Assembly (NCBI RefSeq): GCF_002866925.1
Contig: NZ_PKUQ01000016.1
Span: 434,001-498,000, forward strand
Direction of reading: 5' to 3'
DNA length: 64,000 nt
From: Cohaesibacter celericrescens
Lineage (GTDB): Bacteria > Pseudomonadota > Alphaproteobacteria > Rhizobiales > Cohaesibacteraceae
Shown one piece after another: positions 17,981-27,391 of this stretch. Numbering within the stretch: position 1 is the first letter of the stretch; every line of letters begins with the position of its first letter. The position numbers were made by a program, and so were the translations under genes. Under the pieces are notes generated by a model that saw only the letters and a program-made list of their open reading frames with translations, was not told the DNA's origin and made no database searches.

Positions 17981-18504
17981 GGTGACCTGTCTCAACGAAG
18001 CTTTGACTATGAGGCTCGTCCGATTTTGCAGGCGATCATCAAACAATGATCGGCCCCGCTTAAAGGGGTGGCCCGAAGAAGTGTTTCTACGGCAAATTTG
18101 TTTCGTATGATGGGCATCGAGTTCTTGTCCTTTTTTAAGTGACAATCTGTCGACAATCCACACGGGATTCGCTGGTTCCCGCAAAAATCTTACGCTTTTG
18201 CAATGTTTTTGTGACCGACATTTGGGCACTCATCATTAGTGTGCACAAAATGTGATCATTGTCTATTTGTTCGATAACCAAAAGAGACTGAAAGATTTTA
18301 TCGAGAAATGAGATAATCGAGTCGCTTCACCTTAAGTCATTTGAATATAAGGAATTTTACGCAACGCAAGAATGCCTTACGCCCGAATGAGATTTAGCTT
18401 TTCTACAAGCTGTCTATTGAACGTGCTGTGAATTGCGGGACCATGCTCATCTCGACATCGTCGATGCTTGAACAAGCCGGATGTGGGGAGGCATCATAGT
18501 AAGA
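17981..18504. other. Long upstream region of the BMP transporter operon
   Basis: About 520 bases without a credible gene, between the LysR gene and the ATPase gene. It must hold the operon promoter. Short symmetrical elements are visible (for example TGATCATTG near 18252 and the GGCCCC/GGGGTGGCC segment near 18053-18073), but no known riboswitch fold was recognised. Confidence 0.5.
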
Positions 18505-19398
18505 CTAGGAGGCGTCAGGGAACTGATCTGAAAAGAACCGTTTGGCGTGGGTTAGGAACATCGCTGGCGCCAACTTGAGCTGACGCTGATGGTGGGTCAC
18601 AATTGACAGTCGGTTGTGCTGTAGCTGTTCGTCAGTCAACGGAATGAAACATAGTTCTGAATGATCAAGAGAATCATTGAGGCCGATACGCGTTTGAAAA
18701 CACAGGCCGAGCCCGCGAGCGGTTAAACGGCGCATCATATGCAAGGTGCTAACCTCGGCAAATACGGACGGTTCAGCATCGCTGCTTGCCAACAATCGAT
18801 CCAGGGCCGTGCGCAACGATAGGCCTTTGGATGGCAGGATGATTGGGTATTGAAGACAATCTTCGAAATTGCAGTTTTCTTTTTGGGCCAGAGGATGATC
18901 CTTGGTTGCAACCGCACCAATTTCGAAGGGTCTCGAATAATTGACAGCTAGAAGATCATCGTCGGGTGGATCAAACGTGAAACCGATATCGGCGTCAGAA
19001 TCGATGACCAGTTTGGCAATCTTGTCTGAATGGGTCACGGTGATGCGCAACTGGATGTCTGGATAGCTCTTGCCAAAGGATGCAGCTAAATCTGACAATA
19101 ATTCCGTCGCAACGCTCTCTACACTGGCAATGCGGACGATACCTCGTTTAAGGCCTTTCAGGGCGTCGAGTTCTGATGAGGTTTGTTCGAAGTCGCGCAA
19201 AACTTGTGTGGTGTGCTTGAGCAGAATTTCGCCCGCAGACGAAAGCTGCAAGCGACGGCCTACCCGGTCGAACAATGGCACGCCGAGGCTTTCTTCAAGC
19301 CACAGAATTTGGCGATTGACCGCCGACGATGCAACATTAAGCTCACGGCTGGCGGCGCGGATGGCTCCGTGCTCAGCGACGGCTGCGAAATATCGCAT
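18505..19398 (-). CDS. LysR family transcriptional regulator
   Basis: A 297-residue regulator with the N-terminal winged helix (AAVAEHGAIRAASRELNVAS, SAVNRQILWLEESLGVPLFD, RVGRRLQLSSAGEILLKH) and a two-lobed effector domain. The usual LysR start has ten to fifteen residues before RYFAAVAEHG. In-frame coding-like sequence does continue upstream (LDRARLLYSPA), so the true start may be a non-ATG codon near 19430. It points toward the BMP operon on the same strand, 520 bases upstream, and may regulate it, although LysR genes are more often divergent from their targets. Confidence 0.88.
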   Translation of the reverse strand: MRYFAAVAEHGAIRAASRELNVASSAVNRQILWLEESLGVPLFDRVGRRLQLSSAGEILLKHTTQVLRDFEQTSSELDALKGLKRGIVRIASVESVATELLSDLAASFGKSYPDIQLRITVTHSDKIAKLVIDSDADIGFTFDPPDDDLLAVNYSRPFEIGAVATKDHPLAQKENCNFEDCLQYPIILPSKGLSLRTALDRLLASSDAEPSVFAEVSTLHMMRRLTARGLGLCFQTRIGLNDSLDHSELCFIPLTDEQLQHNRLSIVTHHQRQLKLAPAMFLTHAKRFFSDQFPDAS

Positions 19399-19503
19399 CG
19401 CGGGTGAATAGAGAAGTCGAGCGCGGTCCAGAATCCTGCTCCCTAGACGATTTTAGTGTTCAATTAGAATGGCATATTCAGCATTATGAAACAAGGCGTT
19501 GCC

Positions 19504-20277
19504 TTATGTTCCTTGCTGTTCTTCCTGTTGTTTATTGATTTTTGCCAGTTTTTTTCGACGGCGAGCATCGAGAGAGACAATGTTGAGAAATTCAACCAAT
19601 ACAGAGAAGGCCATCATGGCGTAAATGTAGCCGCGCGGGATGTGAAGGCTGATGCCGTCCCCTACCAAGGCAAAGCCGATCAGCATGAGGAAAGATAGCG
19701 CCAGCATTTTTGTGGTCTGATGTCTTTCGATAAAATGCGAAATGGGCCCAGAGGCTGCATACATGACGATCATGGCAATGATCATGGCAGCGATCATCAC
19801 CTCGATATGCTCTGCCATACCAATTGCGGTGACGATGGAATCTATGGAGAACACAAGGTCTATGACGATAATTTGCGCAATGGCTGCACCAAAGACATAT
19901 TCGGCTTTGCCTGTTCGGATCTTTGTTTCATCTTCGTCGGAGAATTCAAGTTCGAGATGGATTTCTGCCATCGCTTTATAAATCAAGAACAGACCACCGG
20001 AGATCATGATCAGATCACGCCATGAAAAGGGCTGGTCAAAGACAGTGAAGACCGGTTGTGTCAAGCCGATCAGCCAAGTTAAGGCGAACAACAAGCCTAT
20101 GCGAAACACCAGTGCCAATAATATACCAATGGCGCGGGCGCGCTTGGCCATTTGGGCAGGGAGCTTGCTCACCAGCACAGAGATGAACACAATATTGTCG
20201 ATGCCGAGAATGATTTCCATAGCGGTCAACGTCAACAGGCTGGCCAAAATGGTCGGGTCAAGGAAGTTGGGAAACAT
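19504..20277 (-). CDS. TerC family integral membrane protein
   Basis: A 257-residue membrane protein with about seven hydrophobic segments. The hallmark near the N-terminus, AMEIILGIDNIVFISVL, holds the conserved acidic residues (E and D) of TerC proteins, and the matching second motif IIVIDLVFSIDSIVTAIGMA occurs in mid-protein. Family members are linked to tellurite resistance or manganese export, and some assist metalation of secreted enzymes. The basic C-terminus (RRRKKLAKINKQQEE) is cytoplasmic. Monocistronic in appearance. The physiological ion cannot be told from sequence. Confidence 0.9.
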   Translation of the reverse strand: MFPNFLDPTILASLLTLTAMEIILGIDNIVFISVLVSKLPAQMAKRARAIGILLALVFRIGLLFALTWLIGLTQPVFTVFDQPFSWRDLIMISGGLFLIYKAMAEIHLELEFSDEDETKIRTGKAEYVFGAAIAQIIVIDLVFSIDSIVTAIGMAEHIEVMIAAMIIAMIVMYAASGPISHFIERHQTTKMLALSFLMLIGFALVGDGISLHIPRGYIYAMMAFSVLVEFLNIVSLDARRRKKLAKINKQQEEQQGT

Positions 20278-20369
20278 GTTACGTCCGTCTGCTGATGGTT
20301 CGGGGCTATACTATAGCGGTTTGATCGATCGGGCGAAACATTGGGCGATGAATGCTATATTTAAGCCGC

Positions 20370-21062
20370 TTAATGCCGCTGGCTGCGCTGATAATGCAAG
20401 ATTGGGCCGACTGCAAACAAATACAAGCCCGTCAGGCCCAATACAATCTGATCCAAGGCTGTTGGCATCATATCATTGCGAATGACGAGAAAACAAAAGA
20501 CTGCCCAGAGCGCCATGACAGCGAGGGTCAATGGACGGTAGGCGGCAACACGCACGGGGTGGATAAACTCCACCGGCAAAAACTGACCCACGGCCAGTAG
20601 CACGATGATTACAAAGCCAAGGATAGGGCTGGGTGTGAATAAAAAGAAGTAGAACAGTACGCCGTTCCAAACGGCCGGGAAACCGCGAAAGGCATTGCTT
20701 TTTGTTTTCATTCTGTTGTCTGCAAAATACAACCCGCCGGAGATCACGATCAAACAAGCGGCAAGTAGACCGTAAGGCGCCGGCAAAAGATCTGCACGGG
20801 CAAAAGCAATGGCTGGAATGAAAACATAGGTCGCGTAATCAATGACATAATCAAGACTATCACCGCTCCAATTGGGCAGATGCTTTGACACTTCGAATTT
20901 GCGCGCGAGAGGGCCATCAATGCCGTCAACAACCTGTGCGGCGAACAACCATAAAAACATGTCTGACCACTGAAGGTCAGCCGCTGCCAATGTGGCCAGT
21001 ACTGCGAAGGCGCCACCGGATGCGGTGAGCAAATGAATTAGGAATGCACAAAGAGTTTTCAT
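20370..21062 (-). CDS. pcs: Phosphatidylcholine synthase
   Basis: A 230-residue CDP-alcohol phosphotransferase that condenses choline with CDP-diacylglycerol to give phosphatidylcholine in the inner membrane, the one-step route of rhizobia and relatives. The active site is VDGIDGPLARKFEV followed by NWSGDSLDYVIDYATYVF, the extended spacing that sets Pcs apart from PgsA and PssA. About eight hydrophobic segments are present. An ATG at 21062 and a GTG at 21068 are both possible starts. It lies close upstream of the terC gene on the same strand, with a 93-base gap. Confidence 0.88.
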   Translation of the reverse strand: MKTLCAFLIHLLTASGGAFAVLATLAAADLQWSDMFLWLFAAQVVDGIDGPLARKFEVSKHLPNWSGDSLDYVIDYATYVFIPAIAFARADLLPAPYGLLAACLIVISGGLYFADNRMKTKSNAFRGFPAVWNGVLFYFFLFTPSPILGFVIIVLLAVGQFLPVEFIHPVRVAAYRPLTLAVMALWAVFCFLVIRNDMMPTALDQIVLGLTGLYLFAVGPILHYQRSQRH

Positions 21063-21113
21063 GAGCACTGACTAGCTTATCATCCATTCATTGGCAATGC
21101 CGGATTTCGATGA

Positions 21114-22109
21114 TTAGATACCCAAGATTGTGCGTCCCGCCGGAGATATGGACAGCACCAAAAGCCCCCATAGGATGAGAAAGATGCCAATTCCGCGGGT
21201 AACCCAAGGATTGGGAATTGCTTTTTCCACCCCCATCAAAATACCAAGGATTGCCATCCAGACAATATTCATGACGCCGACCGCGAACATGACAATCATC
21301 AATGCCCATGTGCAGCCGGTGCAAAAGAGTCCCTGCTCCAGCCCCATGACGTAGGATCCGGCAAAGGAGCGAAAGAACCCCTGTTCGGTGCGGCGCGTAA
21401 AATAGGGAAACGGCAACTGGCAACGCAGCAGGCAGGCTTGTTTGACTGCCGTGAATTGATAGAAACCGGCTAGCAACAAGGTGGAGGCGGAGAAAATCAT
21501 CGAGGCAGGCGCCATAACGGGCGACATGGTTTGTATTTCTGTCAGGCCCCATTGGGCCAGAGTGGCCAGTAGGGCAAAACCGACCCAAATGGTGAGATAT
21601 CCCAGTGCTAAAAGCAAAATAGCGAGTGGTCCGGCTTTGTGGCCGTTGGATTCCTGTACGGCTGCGTAACTCTTCAAGATTGGCGCTGCCGTTGGCAACA
21701 TCATGGCAAAGGCCATCATTATCCACATGGCAAAGACGATGCCAAGATCGGACAGCCCCCAAGCACCAAGACTTGGCATGCCGAAATGTCCCAGTGCTGC
21801 AGATGGCGCACAAACCGCAGCGATGAAAGCGCGGGTCGCAGGGTCCAGACTTTCAAAGCCATTAAAGACATTGAAGGCAGACATGCCCGGCCCCAGTGCT
21901 CGCATGTCCATATCCGGTGCCATATCTACCACCATGGCAAAGAGGTAGAGCCATGCAAAAACAGACGCGATGCCAATGCAAAGGAATAAGATAATGCGGG
22001 GTTTGGTCTCCGCTTTGGCAAGCTCGGGATGTTCTTGACGAAAGCGCTTCATTTGCTGTTGCAATTGCGTAGCGCTGCTGGTGTCAAAGAAAGTGCTAAA
22101 GAAACTCAT
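21114..22109 (-). CDS. DUF2182 family membrane protein
   Basis: A 331-residue polytopic membrane protein of the predicted metal-binding DUF2182 group. Conserved family segments are MWIMMAFAMMLPTAAPILKS, YQFTAVKQACLLRCQLP and GLEQGLFCTGCTWALMIVMF; the clustered Cys, Met and His residues prompted the metal-binding label. The N-terminal 40 residues are charged and cytoplasmic. ATG 22109 is chosen over an in-frame TTG at 22118. Function unknown. It lies 51 bases upstream of pcs on the same strand, so could be co-transcribed with it. Confidence 0.8.
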   Translation of the reverse strand: MSFFSTFFDTSSATQLQQQMKRFRQEHPELAKAETKPRIILFLCIGIASVFAWLYLFAMVVDMAPDMDMRALGPGMSAFNVFNGFESLDPATRAFIAAVCAPSAALGHFGMPSLGAWGLSDLGIVFAMWIMMAFAMMLPTAAPILKSYAAVQESNGHKAGPLAILLLALGYLTIWVGFALLATLAQWGLTEIQTMSPVMAPASMIFSASTLLLAGFYQFTAVKQACLLRCQLPFPYFTRRTEQGFFRSFAGSYVMGLEQGLFCTGCTWALMIVMFAVGVMNIVWMAILGILMGVEKAIPNPWVTRGIGIFLILWGLLVLSISPAGRTILGI

Positions 22110-22338
22110 CCGATACAAGATCCTGCGCGTAGGTGTTTGTAGGTAGGGAATTGGACTGGTCTCAAGAAGTATCGCATGATGACTTGGAAGTCATGCGCCA
22201 TAATGTCTCATGCTCGCCTTGCAATGGTTTGTCATTGCCTAGGGCATAATGAGGGGTGGATTTCGCCTTGGCATCACGTTATGACCCCGCAAACAGATGC
22301 TCCTATAGGTCTGTCCAAATATAAATTGAGGAACCACT

Positions 22339-23559
22339 ATGGTTGAGATGCGCCAAGTTGATGTTGCTGTGGTTGGAAGTGGCCCTGCAGGACATGTTGC
22401 TGCCATTCAGATGGTGCGGCTTGGTCTCTCGGTTGTCTTGATTGGTCCGGCCCATAGCGGCAAGGATGGGCGCACGACGGCATTGCTGGGTAGTTCTGTC
22501 TCCTATCTTGAGAGGCTTGGGCTTTGGGATGGCATCAAATCCAAAGGTCAGGCCTTGCGTGTGATGCGCTTGATTGATGATACCGGTCGATTGTTGCGGG
22601 CACCTACCACTGAATTTGACAGTTCCGAAATCGGGTTGGAAGCCTTTGGCTACAACATCGACAACAACTCGCTGGTCTCTGCGCTGCATGAAGGGCTTGA
22701 TGCGGTTGATCGGGATCTGTTGGTTGAGGATCAACAATTTGCCCGTTCGGTTGCTCTCGGTGATGACTATGCTTCGATTGAGATGGAGGATAGCTCAATC
22801 TGGCAGGCCAAGCTGGCCATTGCTGCAGATGGTCGCAATTCATTGGTCAAAGAAGCCGCTGGTGTCGAGATGCGTAGGTGGTCATACCCGCAGTCTGCAT
22901 TGGTGGTGAATTTGCATCACCCCTCTTCTTCGCACAACAATACGTCGACGGAATTTCACACGCCAACCGGTCCGTTCACTTTGGTGCCCTATCGCGATTC
23001 CCATACGTCAAGTCTGGTTTGTGTGGTTACACCGGAAACAGCACAAGAGCTAAAGGCAATGGATAAGCAGGCGTTGGCAATGGAGCTAGAACGCCGTGCG
23101 CAATCCATTTATGGTGCTTTCGAGCTTCTGACCGAGCCACAAGTCTTTCCCTTGGCCGGTATGGTGGCCAAGGGCTTTCATGGTCAACGGGCGGCTCTTA
23201 TTGCAGAAAGTGCCCATGTGTTCCCACCTATCGGTGCGCAAGGGTTGAATTTAAGCCTTCGGGATATTGAAGCGCTGACGGATGCCATAGTATCCAAAGG
23301 CGAGGCTGACCCTGGCTCTGAACAGGTGTTGTCCAGCTATGGCCGCTCTCGCATCAGCGATATTTGGTCCCGGACTGCTGGGGTGCATATGCTCAACATG
23401 TCACTGCTATCGTCTTTGCCTTTTGGACAAGGTGCGCGCACCGCTGGTTTGGCGCTTGCCAAAATGGTTCCGTCTTTGCGGCGCTTTATGATGAAAGCAG
23501 GCCTTGCGTCCCCTAGTCGCATCGGTTCGGTCGGGGATGCCGCAAACCAAGATGTCTAA
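22339..23559 (+). CDS. FAD-dependent UbiH/UbiF/COQ6-family monooxygenase
   Basis: A 406-residue flavoprotein hydroxylase. The N-terminal dinucleotide fold is VDVAVVGSGPAGHVAAIQM, the middle DG motif is AIAADGRNSLVKEAAG, and the FAD pyrophosphate segment is ESAHVFPPIGAQGLNLSLRD. These define the ubiquinone-ring hydroxylase group, so the likely role is one hydroxylation of the ubiquinone precursor at the membrane. Which position (C1, C5 or C6) cannot be told, hence no symbol. A GAGG ribosome site precedes ATG 22339. Its 3' end overlaps the convergent AEC gene by 4 bases. Confidence 0.88.
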   Translation: MVEMRQVDVAVVGSGPAGHVAAIQMVRLGLSVVLIGPAHSGKDGRTTALLGSSVSYLERLGLWDGIKSKGQALRVMRLIDDTGRLLRAPTTEFDSSEIGLEAFGYNIDNNSLVSALHEGLDAVDRDLLVEDQQFARSVALGDDYASIEMEDSSIWQAKLAIAADGRNSLVKEAAGVEMRRWSYPQSALVVNLHHPSSSHNNTSTEFHTPTGPFTLVPYRDSHTSSLVCVVTPETAQELKAMDKQALAMELERRAQSIYGAFELLTEPQVFPLAGMVAKGFHGQRAALIAESAHVFPPIGAQGLNLSLRDIEALTDAIVSKGEADPGSEQVLSSYGRSRISDIWSRTAGVHMLNMSLLSSLPFGQGARTAGLALAKMVPSLRRFMMKAGLASPSRIGSVGDAANQDV

Positions 23560-24506
23560 ATAGGTAGTTTGTTCTGTGTGATGAGATAAAGGAAGAACGT
23601 AACGGAAACAACCGAAACCAACGTTCCTAGCATCACCGCGCTTGAGGCTCTTTCTACATAGACATCATATTGTTGTGCAACAATGAAAACATTGGCAGCT
23701 GGTGGCAGACAGGCCATTAAGATCGCAGTGTGGATCCATACGGGCGGTACTGTGCCCAAAAAGCTGAGCAAAGCCAGAAGCAACAAGGGGTGCAAAACCA
23801 GCTTGATTGGGAGTAAAATACCCAGTTCTGCGGGTATGCGGCGCACCTTACGCAGTGCGACAGCTACGCCCATAGCGAACAGAGCACACGGGGCTGCAGC
23901 TCCACTGAGGATTTTCAACATCGTATCAATCCAGATCGGTGGCTCAATATCTATTGCTGCAGCTAGAACACCCAAAATGGTGGCGACAATGAAGGGATGC
24001 AGAAAAACCTTGGTAAGCACGTAATAGGTCAATTCACGCCAGTTTTTATTGTCAGTTCCGCTCAGTGCCATAAAGATCGGGATCAGCGTGAAGAGAAGAA
24101 CAGAATCAAAACAGAATATCAGCGCAGTTGGAACCGTCGCCGCCGGTCCTAGCGCTGCCAAGGTCAGGCCCGGTCCCATGTAACCAATATTGGAATAGCT
24201 GCCTGCAAGCCCCTGTATGGTGGCTTCTGCCATATTGCCCTGTGTCTTCCAAAGTCCAAAAGCAAAGGCGAGACAAAAAACCACATAGGTGGTGGCAGTG
24301 GTCGCGGCCACAAAGCTCCAATTGTTGAGTTCTTCTAGCGGTGTTTGTGAGATCAATCTGAAAAACAACGATGGTAGTGCGATATAGACTACAAAGAAAT
24401 TGAGCCATGTCAGTCCCGCTTCAGGCAAAGAAGCGATTTTTCCAGACAGAAAACCAAGCAAGATCAACCCGAAAAAGGGCAATGCCAATGTGAATAGGTC
24501 ATTCAT
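23556..24506 (-). CDS. AEC (auxin efflux carrier) family transporter
   Basis: A 316-residue inner-membrane protein with about ten hydrophobic segments in two five-helix halves. The N-terminal LFTLALPFFGLILLGFLSGK, the central GSYSNIGYMGPGLTLAALG and C-terminal MACLPPAANVFIVAQQYDV are the conserved crossing segments of the family, which exports or imports small organic acids such as malonate or malate. The substrate is unknown. It is convergent with the UbiH-family gene and its stop codon overlaps that gene's end. Confidence 0.88.
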   Translation of the reverse strand: MNDLFTLALPFFGLILLGFLSGKIASLPEAGLTWLNFFVVYIALPSLFFRLISQTPLEELNNWSFVAATTATTYVVFCLAFAFGLWKTQGNMAEATIQGLAGSYSNIGYMGPGLTLAALGPAATVPTALIFCFDSVLLFTLIPIFMALSGTDNKNWRELTYYVLTKVFLHPFIVATILGVLAAAIDIEPPIWIDTMLKILSGAAAPCALFAMGVAVALRKVRRIPAELGILLPIKLVLHPLLLLALLSFLGTVPPVWIHTAILMACLPPAANVFIVAQQYDVYVERASSAVMLGTLVSVVSVTFFLYLITQNKLPI

Positions 24507-24697
24507 TTGTTTTATCGTTTGATGGCTGGGGTTGATGTTTAGCGGCAGATGCGGCTTGCCAGTCTTTCAAATTGCCGGACCAAAAGCAATGTCCCCAGCA
24601 TTCTAGCTCAGATTTTACTGTCCACATGGGACATTGCGCTTTTTGATAACTTGGCTAAAACAGGACCAGATCGATTTGGTATGAAGAGCGAGCACTC

Positions 24698-25570
24698 ATG
24701 AGAAAAGTCACCCTTAGCCATCGCATGGAATATGCTGGCCTCATGTTTGTTATTTTTGTGCTGCGCTTGATGCCTCTTTCGGTGGCGTCTGGAATGATGG
24801 GACGAGTATGGCGCTTCATAGCACCAAAATTATCACGCCAGAAACGCGCCATGGAGCATCTGCGCTTATGTTTTCCAGAGAAAAGTGAAAAAGAACTCTA
24901 TGTCATAACGCAGGGCATGTGGGATAATCTAGGCCGCACTTTTGTGGAAAGTTTGTTGGCAGAGCAGTTTTTGGATACGGCAGCTTCCCTGATTGAAATC
25001 ACATCCGAGTTTGACGATCTGGTCGAAAAAATTCAAACTAGCGGTGCTGTTATTGTCTCTCTGCATTCAGGCAATTGGGAACTTGGGGGTGTTGTGTCTT
25101 CCAAATACGGGTTTAAGGCTGCTGTGACCATTCAGAAGCTAAAGAACCCTTTGGTGCATGACTATGTGGTCAGCAGACGCGCATCTACCTTTCAGGGCGG
25201 TATTTATGCCAAAGGCGACAAGGCGGGAACACGCATTATGTCGACCATAAAAGGCGGAACCGTTGCTGCAATCATGGGCGATTTACGCGATGGGAGGGGC
25301 GTTAAAGTCCCTTTCTTCGGTCGCCCAGCCCCGACCAACACCTTTCCGGCACGCCTTTCCCTGCAACAGAATGTTCCCCTGATTGCGGTGCAAATTTTGC
25401 GCAAAGATGGCGTTCAGTTCAAGATCAATGCTGAATTGATCGAAGTGCTGCGTACAGATGATTTGGATGCCGATATTTTGTCGGCCACCAGACAAGTTCA
25501 GCAGGTGTTTGAAGGCTGGATTCGTGCCAAGCCGGAACAATGGATGTGGGCGCACAAACGCTGGGGCTAA
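24698..25570 (+). CDS. LpxL/HtrB-family lipid A lauroyl acyltransferase-like protein
   Basis: A 290-residue inner-membrane acyltransferase. The catalytic HX4E motif is HSGNWE within VIVSLHSGNWELGGVVSSK, and GGTVAAIMGDLRDGRGVKVP with PFFGRPAPTNTFPARLS is the expected second conserved block. The N-terminal hydrophobic helix follows a basic start. Family members add secondary acyl chains to lipid A precursors from acyl-ACP. ATG 24698 follows a GAGCGAG-type site. The gene stands alone, so the acyl chain length and acceptor remain open. Confidence 0.85.
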   Translation: MRKVTLSHRMEYAGLMFVIFVLRLMPLSVASGMMGRVWRFIAPKLSRQKRAMEHLRLCFPEKSEKELYVITQGMWDNLGRTFVESLLAEQFLDTAASLIEITSEFDDLVEKIQTSGAVIVSLHSGNWELGGVVSSKYGFKAAVTIQKLKNPLVHDYVVSRRASTFQGGIYAKGDKAGTRIMSTIKGGTVAAIMGDLRDGRGVKVPFFGRPAPTNTFPARLSLQQNVPLIAVQILRKDGVQFKINAELIEVLRTDDLDADILSATRQVQQVFEGWIRAKPEQWMWAHKRWG

Positions 25571-25718
25571 TCCGGTCTTCAACCTCTCCTTCTTCAGTCT
25601 TATTGCGTTGCAGCATAAATTGACGGCAAATAGAGCCCGAGGAACGCGCTGCACCCTGCCCGCTTTATTGGAGTGAGGCGTTGCATCATTTTTGGTGGCG
25701 TGTGTCAGGGAGGAAATA

Positions 25719-26759
25719 ATGAAAACCCCAACTGCATTTTTCAAACCACTCGCCATCGGAGCACCGGTGCCGTTCAGGGAAAAACCCGTTCGAGTAGAGC
25801 GCATGATTCATTTTGTGCCGCCGCAGATTGAAAAAATGCGCGCCAAAGTGCCAGCTCTGATCGACAAGGTAGATGTGATTCTGGGCAATCTGGAAGATGC
25901 GATACCTGCGGATATGAAAGAAGAAGCCCGAGCCGGTTTCATCCAGATGGCGCAGGACAACGACTTTGGCGACACGGGGCTTTGGACGCGGGTAAATTGT
26001 CTCAATTCACCTTGGTTGTTGGATGATATCACCCAGATCGTCGCCGCCGTTGGCAATAAGCTTGATGTGATCATGCTGCCTAAAGTCGAAGGGCCGTGGG
26101 ATATTCACTATTTGGATCAATTGTTGGCCCAGCTGGAAGCCAAACATCGCGTTGAGACGCCGATAATGATCCACGCCATCCTTGAGACAGCTGAGGGGGT
26201 AAATAATGTCGAGGCCATTTGTGGAGCTTCTCCTCGCATGCATGGGGTTTCGCTAGGGCCGGCTGATTTGGCAGCTTCTCGCGGTATGAAAACCACCCGG
26301 GTTGGCGGTGGACATCCGGGCTATCGGGTGTTGGGCGACATTCAGGAGGGCGTTGAACGTGCAATCTATCAGCAGGACTTGTGGCACTACACGATGGCCA
26401 AAATGGTTGATGCCTGCATGGCGCATGGATTGAAAGCCTTTTATGGACCATTTGGGGATTTTTCTGATCCTGAAGCCTGCGAGGCGCAGTTCCTGAATAG
26501 CTTCCTGCTTGGCTGTATGGGGACTTGGTCGCTGCATCCCACGCAAATCGACATAGCAAAACGCGTCTTTAGTCCCGAGGTTGCAGAAGTCAAAATGGCT
26601 CTTCGTATCCTAGAGGCGATGCCCGATGGTACCGGTGCTGTGATGATCGATGGTAAAATGCAAGACGACGCGACCTGGAAACAAGCCAAGGTCATTGTTG
26701 ATCTCGCCAGACAGGTTGCAGTCAAAGACCCTGATATGGCGCAACAATATGGTCTATAG
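25719..26759 (+). CDS. HpcH/HpaI family CoA ester lyase
   Basis: A 346-residue TIM-barrel lyase of the citrate-lyase beta / malyl-CoA lyase superfamily. Conserved parts are [20 protein letters not shown] (metal-binding Glu-Asp), [12 protein letters not shown] (substrate arginine), [20 protein letters not shown], and [19 protein letters not shown], followed by [20 protein letters not shown] 25719 has a strong GGGAGGAAA ribosome site. It is longer and different in detail from the canonical L-malyl-CoA lyase, so the acyl-CoA substrate (malyl-, methylmalyl- or citramalyl-CoA) is uncertain. It has no obvious pathway partners next to it. Confidence 0.85.
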   Translation: MKTPTAFFKPLAIGAPVPFREKPVRVERMIHFVPPQIEKMRAKVPALIDKVDVILGNLEDAIPADMKEEARAGFIQMAQDNDFGDTGLWTRVNCLNSPWLLDDITQIVAAVGNKLDVIMLPKVEGPWDIHYLDQLLAQLEAKHRVETPIMIHAILETAEGVNNVEAICGASPRMHGVSLGPADLAASRGMKTTRVGGGHPGYRVLGDIQEGVERAIYQQDLWHYTMAKMVDACMAHGLKAFYGPFGDFSDPEACEAQFLNSFLLGCMGTWSLHPTQIDIAKRVFSPEVAEVKMALRILEAMPDGTGAVMIDGKMQDDATWKQAKVIVDLARQVAVKDPDMAQQYGL

Positions 26760-26953
26760 GAGCATTTCTTTCTGATGATGAGGTGATTGGGGCATTTGCG
26801 ACTTGACTTCTTATCGCCGTCATGGCCTTTTCTGCGCCTTGTTTTGACCCCCTTTGCACACTTGAATACGCGTGGCATCCAGTCGGCGTTTCGTGCTAGG
26901 TTGGTCTGGAGATCCACTGAATGGTAGCAAACAACGGAGCGGAGCCTGGTTCC

Positions 26954-27286
26954 ATGACAGAAATGAAAATTGCAAAATTTCAGATCGGTCAAATCGTACG
27001 TCACCGGGTCTATTCCTTTCGGGGCGTGATTTTTGACGTTGATCCGGAATTTGCAAATAGTGAAGAATGGTATGATTCCATTCCTGAAGATGTGCGGCCG
27101 CGTCGGGATCAGCCTTTCTATCATCTCTTTGCGGAGAATGATGAAACTGAATATGTCGCCTATGTCTCAGAGCAGAATCTGCTAGAGGATCGTACGGGTG
27201 AGCCCGTGCGCCATCCTCAAGTACATCAGTTGTTTAAGGGCCTGAAAGAAGGCATTTATCAACCGGATAATGATCAGTTGAACTGA
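26954..27286 (+). CDS. hspQ: Heat shock protein HspQ
   Basis: A 110-residue protein of the YccV/hemimethylated-DNA-binding-like family. The opening KFQIGQIVRHRVYSFRGVIF and DVDPEFANSEEWYDSIP are diagnostic, followed by QPFYHLFAENDETEYVAYVS and LLEDRTGEPVRHPQV. In enterobacteria HspQ promotes breakdown of certain proteins as a Lon specificity enhancer. The ATG at 26954 is chosen because GGAG lies about nine bases upstream and the conserved domain begins there; an ATG at 26921 would add eleven residues. A strong terminator follows the stop. Confidence 0.9.
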   Translation: MTEMKIAKFQIGQIVRHRVYSFRGVIFDVDPEFANSEEWYDSIPEDVRPRRDQPFYHLFAENDETEYVAYVSEQNLLEDRTGEPVRHPQVHQLFKGLKEGIYQPDNDQLN

Positions 27287-27307
27287 TGCGTTGTTGGTGA
27301 CCGAATT

Positions 27308-27342
27308 AAAAAAACCGCGATCAATTTGATCGCGGTTTTTTT
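27308..27342. terminator. Bidirectional terminator between hspQ and the IalB gene
   Basis: CCGCGATC (27315-27322) and GATCGCGG (27328-27335) form a GC-rich stem with an A-run before and a T-run after, so it can terminate transcription from both the plus-strand hspQ and the convergent minus-strand gene. Confidence 0.92.
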
Positions 27343-27391
27343 GTTCTCAGATTTGGAACACCATCATGTGTTCCAGACATATATTTAGATC

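Noticed and set aside
17981-18229. N-terminal extension of the double ATPase
   Set aside because: Composition is not protein-like and the ABC domain begins right at 17980.
21088-21813. A long minus-strand frame inside the DUF2182 gene
   Set aside because: It is an out-of-frame shadow; the DUF2182 signatures are in the other frame.
22179-22194. Short inverted repeat ATGACTT/AAGTCAT
   Set aside because: Seven-base arms in AT-rich promoter sequence occur easily by chance and there is no supporting regulator.
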